From: Delia radicum
Taxonomy: Eukaryota; Arthropoda; Insecta; Diptera; Anthomyiidae
DNA: 64,000 bases
Direction of reading: 5' to 3'
Assembly: GCA_021234595.1 (NCBI GenBank)
Contig: CM037853.1
Span: forward strand, 18,343,809-18,407,808
Numbering within the stretch: the stretch's first letter is position 1; each line of letters starts with the position of its first letter. A model generated the notes under the pieces. It was not told the origin of the DNA, ran no database searches, and worked only from the letters and a program-made list of their open reading frames with translations. The position numbers were made by a program, and so were the translations under genes. Positions 57,000 to 64,000 of the stretch are shown in pieces.

Positions 57000-57654
57000 G
57001 TTTTATAATAAAGTTCGAATATTATATGTTTTTGTTTTGGCTCTGTTTTTTTTTGGTTGCCATGTAATATATTAAAGTAGGCTTAAGTGATTATGATGCA
57101 CTGCATCGAACTACATTTCTCCACAAAATTGTATGGTTATTGTGAAAATATCTGTGGACGTTTTTTTGCTTCTCCTGTAAAAGCGGAAATATGTTTGTTG
57201 AGTACTTCTGCATTTTAAGTGACGATATGTATGTTTTTAATTTCACCAAAAATATTTTATGAATTTAACCACATTCGAGTTATATCTGCATAGCAGAATT
57301 CTTTAGATTCTGTTAAAAATTGGAAGATTTACTGACTTTAAGGACTTCAAATATGTTTTTTGGTGTCCTTATTATTTTTGGATTTGCTAAAGAGTTTCAC
57401 CACATTGGAATTATATCTGCATAATAGAATTATTTCAATTTCTGTTATAACTTTAAAGATTTGATTCCAGAATTTTTTTTAATGATTAATTATAATCAAA
57501 TATTCCCCCAAAAAATCCATTTAAGGAAACTGTGCTCTTCAAATTTGAAAAAATAGGCTTTTTCTTTAAAACTTCGTATTTTATTACTTATTTTTTACTA
57601 CAGTAAAGTTTTGCCAAAATTATTTATACTGCTTATATAAAGGGAAATAAAATA
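57000..57654. other. Non-coding with a diverged local duplication
   Basis: CACATT(C/G)GA(G/A)TTATATCTGCAT occurs at about 57271 and 57401 with similar flanks, a ~130-bp period. No gene. Confidence 0.5.
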
Positions 57655-57662
57655 ATTAATTC

Positions 57663-57820
57663 GTGCGCCCCGATAGGCTAGTTGGTAGCGTGCTGGGGGT
57701 CGTGGGTTCGATTCCCACCAGAGGCACTGGTCTGTTTTCGCTACAATGCGCCGACGTGCTCAGTTAGGGTAATAGTATATAATTTGTAATTATATGATTA
57801 TTAATTAATAAAATAAAAAA
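57663..57820 (+). mobile_element. tRNA-derived SINE (type A), copy 4, with internal deletions
   Basis: Perfect B box GGTTCGATTCC, but the anticodon-loop segment (CTTATCAGTGCG) and the GGCCATAGTAGC segment are missing. ATTAATT (57655-57661 and 57823-57829) may be the target duplication. Confidence 0.88.
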
Positions 57821-57829
57821 CTATTAATT

Positions 57830-58062
57830 ATGGTGAAATCGGCATAGGCTTAAAAACCGAAACTCACATTTGTAAAATTGGCTTGAATTTTCAAAAACGG
57901 TGTCACAAACTCCACAAAATGTAATAAAAATATAAAATAAGCTCAAAAATAAGATATTTTTTACCAAAAACATATTCTTAAGATCAAAATATGCTACAAC
58001 ATATACGACAACATGCCCTAATAAATTAATGTCAGAATTGGTCAAGTGTTCCGAAATGGATA
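57830..58062. other. Spacer, nothing recognised
   Basis: Non-coding AT-rich DNA before the Tc1 element. Confidence 0.35.
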
Positions 58063-58064
58063 TA

Positions 58065-59617
58065 CACTGCTATTCATTAGAATAAGGCCAACTTTCTGGA
58101 ACAAAATTTCTCTTAGTTTCCAGTTCTCTTTATTCATTTTAACGAAGTTATTGTTGTAATAATTTAAAGAAAACTTCCAGCAATGCAACAAAAAGAAATT
58201 TGTTTATTGAGAAGAACCCTTATATTTTATTAGATTTTTTTAAAATGAATGCTTAAAAATGCCCTTTTAAAAATGCATCATTAGAATAAGGCCAGTTACG
58301 GGTTTTCATGCGTGGAGTAAACAGGTCTTAAAAAAACACGGAAAATATCGAGAAAATTGTTCAATTGACCTATTTTCTTTATTTGTCAGAAAGGGCTAAA
58401 ATTGAAGCTTACAAAGATGAAGGTTTTTCCAGCCGTGCAATAGCAACAAAAATTGGTAGGAGCAAAACCATTATGAATAATTTTCTTCAGAATAAGGACA
58501 ACTATTGAAAAAATATGAAAGGGCGAACTTATCGAGCCACAACACAGCGGGAGAGACGCATGATTATAAGAAAAGCCTCAAATTCAGCATCCTCAGTGAG
58601 CAAAATTCGGTCTCAAACAGGAGTTAATGCAAGTATATTCACAGTTAGACGTGTTATCAAATCGTGTCCTCAACTTCAGAGAAAGAAACTCCAAAAAAAA
58701 AAATCACCATTAAACAAACTACGAAAAGAAAAGAGGTTAGAATTTGGTCGCGACAAGATAACATGGACTAATGAATGGAGAACCGTCGTATTTTCCGATG
58801 AAAAAAAAATTTAATTTGGATGGTCCTGATGGCTACAATTACTATTTTAATGATTTGAGAAAAGAACCAAGATTTTTGAATAGACACCATTCCCTGGAAG
58901 GTGGAGTCATGGTGTGGGGCGCTGTATCCTACTATGGAACATCCGAAATCGTTTTTGAAAGTGCTAAAATGACTGCTGAATCCTATAAACGCATTCCGGA
59001 ATCAGCATTTCCACATTTTAGTGAACTGTTTGGACCCATATCTTGGACTTACCAACATGACAACGCAACTATACACACAGCTAGAGTTGTAAAAAACTGG
59101 ATTCAGAGTCAAAATGTTGGGCTTATGCAATGGCCACCTTATTCACCAGACCTAAACATTGTCGAAAATGTGTGGGGCTGGATGACACGAAAAGTATACG
59201 AAAACGAAAGACAATTTGAGAACAAAAATTCTTTAATTGAAGATATTAAAGAAGCATGGTCCGAAATTTTATTGGACTACCTTCAGTCATTGTACGATTC
59301 CCTTCCAAACAGAATCTTTGAAGTAATTTCTAACAAAGGAGGTTGCATTAGTTATCAAAACATTTAAAAACTGTAAATTTAAAGCAAAAAATTATGTTGT
59401 TGTTGTATTTTTTGTTATTTCCTTATGTGGCCTTATTCTAATGAAGCATTTGAAAAGGCATTTAATTTAACTTGTTTACGAAAATATGAAATAAAATATA
59501 ACCGTTATTTTTAAATTCTTACTTTTTGTATTATTTATTTTTAGAAGAGTGTTCTCTTAAATAAAACATAAAAAAATATATTTATAAACACTGGCCTTAT
59601 TCTAATGACTAGTAGTG
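58065..59617 (+). mobile_element. Tc1-like transposon with IR/DR ends
   Basis: CACTGCTATTCATTAGAATA begins the element and its inverse (…CTAGTAGTG) ends it, flanked by TA (58063-58064, 59618-59619). The core CATTAGAATAAGGCCA occurs twice in each arm: 58075-58090 and 58279-58294 on the left, 59428-59443 and 59592-59607 (inverted) on the right. This is the IR/DR architecture known from Sleeping Beauty-like elements. It is the best-kept element in the window. Confidence 0.95.
58332..59367 (+). pseudogene. Tc1 DD34E transposase, one stop and one frameshift
   Basis: Reads LSERAKIEAYKDEGFSSRAI, ATKIGRSKTIMNNFLQN (first HTH), then TGA at 58506-58508 in place of a sense codon. It continues KGRTYRATTQRERRMIIRKA, SSVSKIRSQTG and FTVRRVIKS (second HTH). 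First Asp is in VVFSDEKK. A ninth A in the run 58801-58809 shifts the frame; after it FNLDGPDGYNYYF continues. Second Asp in YQHDNATIHTARVV, Glu in WPPYSPDLNIVENVWGWM: 34 residues lie between them, hence DD34E. The C-terminus (LPNRIFEVISNKGGCISY) is complete. No good start ATG in frame; a TAA lies at 58329. Otherwise about 340 codons, the normal length. Small number of lesions suggests a fairly young copy. Confidence 0.95.
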
Positions 59618-59629
59618 TATATAGCTCAT

Positions 59630-60400
59630 CTATTTTTAAAACGATTCACAGGAAAAAGCAGGATACAGCATATTTCTGGTTGCCCTGGTTATAAATAGTC
59701 AATAAATCGAAATCAATTTATGTTTAAAAAAATTTATAAGTTAATCTCAAGGATAAAAGTTTTATATTAAAAAAAGAAAAAATTTTATGATCGTTTCAAA
59801 GTCATGAAAAATTGCTTAGTTTTAATATAGAAAAACATAAATCGCCTTTTATAAAAACACCACATTAAATTTTTGGTTCCCTATTTAAAAAAAAAAAAAA
59901 ATACCCTAAACATCTATTTACAAATCGAAAGTATAAAGTAGTCTTTAGAGATATATTCAAAACAAATCTAGCACTTTTTTCCGTCCATCTAGCACTTTCT
60001 AGCACAATTTTTTTTTACAATCTAGCACTGTTCAACATTCAACTTATGGCAACACTGAGCAAACGTTACCCAAAACTGATTCATATGTTGCTGACTGGGC
60101 TACATAGAATATGTTTAAAAATCTTTGAAATACGTATTGTTGCAGTATTCAGTATGCATTTTTTAAAAACGTAACATTATTTGCTACTAATACCAAATGA
60201 AAACGAGAATAAGAAATACAAAAGAAAACAATTACACAGAAAAAAATATTTCCCAACTTTTTTCAATTAAATCGATTTGTTGAAAATTTTAAAAGCTGTC
60301 AATTAAAAATTAATTAAGTAAATTAAATAATTGCTCAAATTCTCAACTTGCTTCACATTTTCTTATACCATCGCTTAGAAGCATTAAAAAAAAACTCATA
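59630..60400. other. Tail of the hAT-like element and non-coding spacer
   Basis: CTAGCACTTT words end near 60020. A CACAGAAAAAAATATTTCCC word at 60236 resembles a CACAGAAAAA left end without a visible partner. Confidence 0.4.
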
Positions 60401-60408
60401 ACATCAAC

Positions 60409-60661
60409 ATATCGCTCATTTACTTCAATAACGTCATAACTCAAAAATTTTGATTTTGAAGAAAACGAGTTTAAAGTTTTCAATTTACTCCCACCTTGAA
60501 GAAAAAAATAACGACATAATTTCTTTCAAGAGGTGAGTATACACTATATCACTACGACTTTTTTACACAATATGACACGTGATATAACGAAAAATTCTGC
60601 GTCATGAACTCAAAAATCATGTTTTTTGAGTTGTGACGTTCTTGAAGTAAATGAGCGATAT
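60409..60661. mobile_element. 253-bp MITE with ~45-bp TIRs
   Basis: ATATCGCTCATTTACTTCAA and its inverse TTGAAGTAAATGAGCGATAT, continuing through AACGTCA(T/C)AACTCAAAAA. ATATCGC termini resemble the 32782/45381 family but the rest differs. No gene. Confidence 0.9.
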
Positions 60662-62700
60662 AGTTGCTGGTTTTTTATAAATGTTTATGTATTTGTAATA
60701 AATATTTTGAATTAATTTAAATTAGATTTTTATAAATTCTTATTTGGTTTATTACTTTATTAAGTTTAGTAATTTAATTTCAGTTTTAATCTCATTGGTA
60801 TAAATCTGAATATTAATTTATTCTAAAACATTATCCTAAAATTGATAATGTCATTTTTTAAGTTAAATTTTGTTTAATAAAAATGTAACCATTTTTTTAA
60901 ACAAAAAAATTGTAAAAATAATGTAAACATTTTTTTTTAAACAAATAATCTGGCTTTAATACAAGGGCTAATTTATGCAAAAAAAAAAATCCAAAAAAAA
61001 ATTTTTGTGAATTTGTTCACATAAGTATAAATAAATCTACTAACTAAATGAGAATTTCAGTGTTACAAATTCAAGCTATAAAAAAACATTTGGTATGGCA
61101 ACAACACTTTGTCCAATTGTTTTTTGCTTTTTGAGAAGGGATACAATATTAATCACTTTTTAATCAAATGAGTTATTATTTAATTGAAAAATAATTCAAT
61201 TAAAGAGCTATCAGTTTCTAATTGAATTAGCAATTTTCGTTGTTGGCGAAATTTCAGCAATTAAAGGTATTGAATCGGTGGTTTTCGTGCATTAAATTGT
61301 TTAATATTTTTTCAAGGGCTGCTAAAGTGATAGATAAACTGCACTAGTCAAGCTTTTTTTTCTGTTTCAAATAAATGGTTTCCACTTTCTGTTTAATCAC
61401 TGATGATTTTTGTTACAATTGTGACGAAACGAACTTTAAATCGTTTTTTTAGCCGTCAAAAAAACATTCGTGTAGCGTTCTTGTTTACAAATTTACCGTT
61501 CTTGTTCACAGATTTACCTTTTTATCAAACGTTATCAAAACGTTAGAAAAATAAACTTTAAAGTAATTTGCCATAGTTTTAAATACATTTGTGAAAAGCC
61601 ATCTGTTGAACTTACTGAGTTTATCACCCTTAACTTATTGCGTGAGCCGCAAATAATGAAGTGTTAAGAACTGTGTATCACTGCTTCTCAGTGACAAATG
61701 AAGATTTTTTTAAAAATTCAAAATGGATTTTGTAGGGGAATAGTAACACTTTTTGATACCGTAACGATCTTAAAAAAAAAAATTCTCGAAGTTACAGGAG
61801 TATTAACCTGTCGAGTTGACGCAGAAAACCGTCAATATGAAAACGTTTTTCATGTAAACTCTGGTAGGCACTATGTCTGATCGCATTTTCGAGTTGATTC
61901 AAAAAAAGAAGACCTCACGCATTATTTAAACTGTTGCTTTAAAATATTTTTGTTAAATTTTGAAAATTGCATTTCATTTTGAGTTGTCAGGTTTGGGATC
62001 AGAAATAAATGTTACAAATAGAAAACACTAATTGTTAAATAAATGTAAGCAAAAATGCAAAAGATCTTGTTTGGATCAGCGTTAGAGGGAGTACCGCACT
62101 TTCGACCTCAACGACTAGGTCATCTTCAGCTTCATTCTAATCCATTAATCAAAAAAAATTTTTTTTTTTCAAAATTTTGATATATTACGTTTAGTGTATT
62201 TATAGATACGAATAGAGAGACACAAACTGGCAATATTTAATTAGTTTATGGCAAAAATAATTTAAAAAAGACATAAAAAAATTAAACTTTTTCAAAGAAA
62301 AAGTAAAAAAAAATTGAAGAAAAACCATTTAAAGCAGGAAATGTCTGAAAAAGGGAATTTCAAAGCTCAAAAATCTTAGGAAAAAGCTGTTTTAAAGCTC
62401 AAAAATAAAAATAAAAAAATGGCAGAATGCAAATATGAGTAAACCTGCCAAAAAGGCAAAAAAGCATATTTGTCTTCTCTGATTATAAAACTATAAAGAT
62501 GAATAACTAATTCATTTTGTTATTCCTCTTTAACCCTTTCACTACCGTTGTAAATTACAGTGTGCACATTTTTAAATAAATATAAAAATGTTGATAATGC
62601 AATAAAAATAAAACTTTATATTTTTGTTTAAATATGTTGATTAGGATATTGGTCATTGAAAAAAATTAGGCTTGCTTGGGCATTTTAGGTATTTCTAAAG
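60662..62700. other. Non-coding stretch
   Basis: AT-rich. A 60-codon plus frame at 61698-61880 starts MKIFLKIQNG and is discussed under findings; no gene is called with confidence. Confidence 0.3.
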
Positions 62701-62707
62701 ATCGCTC

Positions 62708-63123
62708 TTTACAGTTCAGCTCCTTTCAATGAACTAGTTCGCTCTTCTACTTCAAAAGCTCTTTTTCCTAAATTGAGGTGTGCGAAACGAACTATTTGAA
62801 GTGAAGTGAATCAGCTGATGCGAAACAAAATGTGTAACTTTCTATTAAATTTACTATCGGAGAATAATTCAACACTTTAAAATATATTTAAAATGATTGT
62901 TAAGTCATAAAATGGTACGTAATTATAAAAATTTTAAATTATTTAAAAAAAAAAATTGAGCTGGCAACATTAAAAAAAACTCAAAAGCAACATAAAGAAA
63001 AGAAATATTACTCAAAAGACAAGAGCGACAGACCTAAAAGAGCTGATGATTGTGATCCAGCTCACTAGTTCAAAGAAAAGACTAGTTCAATTGAAAAGGT
63101 CGTTCACGAACTACACAACTCTA
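62708..63123. mobile_element. Possible hAT-like MITE
   Basis: ACAGTTCAGCTCCTTTCAAT plus GAACTAGTTCGC on the left mirrors ACTAGTTCAATTGAAAAGG and TCGTTCACGAACTA on the right. Inverted similarity is imperfect and no TSD is seen. No gene. Confidence 0.45.
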
Positions 63124-64000
63124 AAAAAATCATTATGCGTGGGCGATATTTGTTAAGAAGGTCGGATTTTTTCAATGAACTTTTATCTCCGTGTATCTCG
63201 TAAACTAAGGAAGCTAGAATCTCGAAATTTGGTATGTAGCTTCATCTAAGGACCAGAACACAAATCAAATAAATAATTTTGGGATATTCGAATATTTAAG
63301 CGGTTTCAAAAATTAAATTTTCAGGAAAACTTTTTGTAGGGTAGAAGGGGGAGGGGGCATACATCTACAATACCTTTTTCTTTTTAATTTAATGACCCCT
63401 AACAAGAATCTGAAATGAAAATGGAACTAAATCTACAAACAAAATGTCGCTTTCTAAAAGGGTTAAATAGTAAAATAAAAACTAAATGAATTGATTTTTT
63501 TAATAATTTTCCATTGGATTTACATTTGTGGCGGTCGAACTCTACCACTTTTTTATTTAACTTACAAAAGTTAGTGAAATTAATGTGTAGTTATAGTTTT
63601 GCAACGCAGTATATATATATATAGGATTTCTCTCGGTAAACATTTTGTGCATTCAAAGTATAATTTTGTTGTTTGTTGCTGCTTGCAAAAAAATGTTGCA
63701 TATTTAATGGATTAGTTCAATCTAACGAGTATGTGAACTATGTTTAAATGAATATGTATGTTTCGGATATCAAACATGGACTGACAAAAAATGTTATGTA
63801 GTTTTTGAAACTATGAAAACAATGCAATCCAATTGATTTTTAGATGATTTTCTAATTCGGTGTGTGTTTTTGAAATATACCAAACAATGTTAACGTAGTT
63901 TAGGTCAGTTTTCACTGTGAATAGTTTAAATACAATTTTTGTTAAACTTAATAAAATTGAAGTAGACACAAATAGAATGTTTGTCAAACAATTGACGAGA
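63124..64000. other. Non-coding stretch to the window end
   Basis: GGGTAGAAGGGGGAGGGGGC (63339 onward) is a short G-rich run. (TA)n at about 63610-63621. No gene recognised. Confidence 0.35.

Larger units (their letters stand above)
55774..60057. mobile_element. hAT-like element (TAGGGTTGTCAT / GGCAACACTG), heavily nested
   Basis: The left arm TAGGGTTGTCATTTTAGC with many CTAGCACTTTTTT words and the right arm with CTAGCACTGTTCAACATTCA and TTATGGCAACACTG mirror each other. TSD is degenerate (ATCCAATG versus AGCAAACG, 5 of 8). Contains a CACAGAAAA element, a LINE end, a SINE and a Tc1. Confidence 0.55.

Noticed and set aside
62708..63123. Firm hAT call
   Set aside because: Inverted arms are imperfect and no 8-bp duplication was found, so it was kept only as a possible element.

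Overview
This is an AT-rich eukaryotic window with no complete protein-coding host gene. Jockey-type LINE pieces, insect-style mariner/Tc1 relics, PIF/Harbinger and hAT elements, tRNA-derived SINEs and long (CAA)n/A-rich leader-like sequence all suggest an insect, most likely a higher fly (Diptera). That assignment is an inference, because no host marker gene is present. About 1560-2666 looks like an untranslated first exon ending in a good splice donor (CAG|GTCAGT). If that is right, most of the window may be one large, transposon-filled first intron or intergenic space.

The rest is a stack of nested mobile elements, many with exact boundaries because target-site duplications (TSDs) or empty sister copies are visible. 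(1) 3169-5769: a mariner relic holding a tRNA-derived SINE, which in turn holds a Harbinger element. (2) 5.9-10.7 kb: a Tc1 fragment, a LINE tail, a SINE, an orphan hAT end and a TGTCGCACGGGAC repeat field. (3) 11105-13906: an element with 9-bp TSD containing a CCCAG-ended element and a GC-rich foldback. (4) 14.8-21.9 kb: a SINE, a tiny mariner deletion derivative, a broken Jockey LINE, a 376-bp hAT and a perfect 375-bp tandem duplication. (5) 22-25 kb: TACACTCA- and CACAGAAAA-ended elements. (6) 25703-28403: mariner with an inserted hAT and a second SINE. (7) 28761-31038: a three-level nest with a deleted mariner at its core. (8) 33816-39037 and 39388-42403: two large hAT-like elements; the first carries three tandem tRNA-like modules, the second a deletion-derivative mariner complementary to that in (7). 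(9) 45-51.5 kb: small inverted-repeat elements, a SINE split by a 696-bp element, and a further hAT. (10) 54-60.7 kb: more MITEs, a LINE 3' end, a SINE and the best-preserved transposon, a 1553-bp Tc1 with IR/DR-type ends and a nearly complete DD34E transposase.

Families with a recognisable autonomous coding sequence are mariner-like (several subfamilies), Tc1, PIF/Harbinger, Jockey LINE and an RNase H-bearing LINE. Every transposase or reverse transcriptase is broken by a stop, frameshift, deletion or insertion, so nothing here appears able to move by itself. SINEs presumably used a LINE machinery in trans, and the coding-less TIR elements used transposases encoded elsewhere. Six hAT-type elements have 8-bp TSDs; five of the six match nTnnnnAn fully.

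The most interesting pattern is the repeated presence of tRNA-like modules, most followed by T-runs, inside otherwise coding-less TIR-bounded DNA elements. Next come the complementary deletion derivatives of one mariner family, the IR/DR Tc1, and the GC-rich 13-mer field. All calls were made by eye from sequence; no database search was run.
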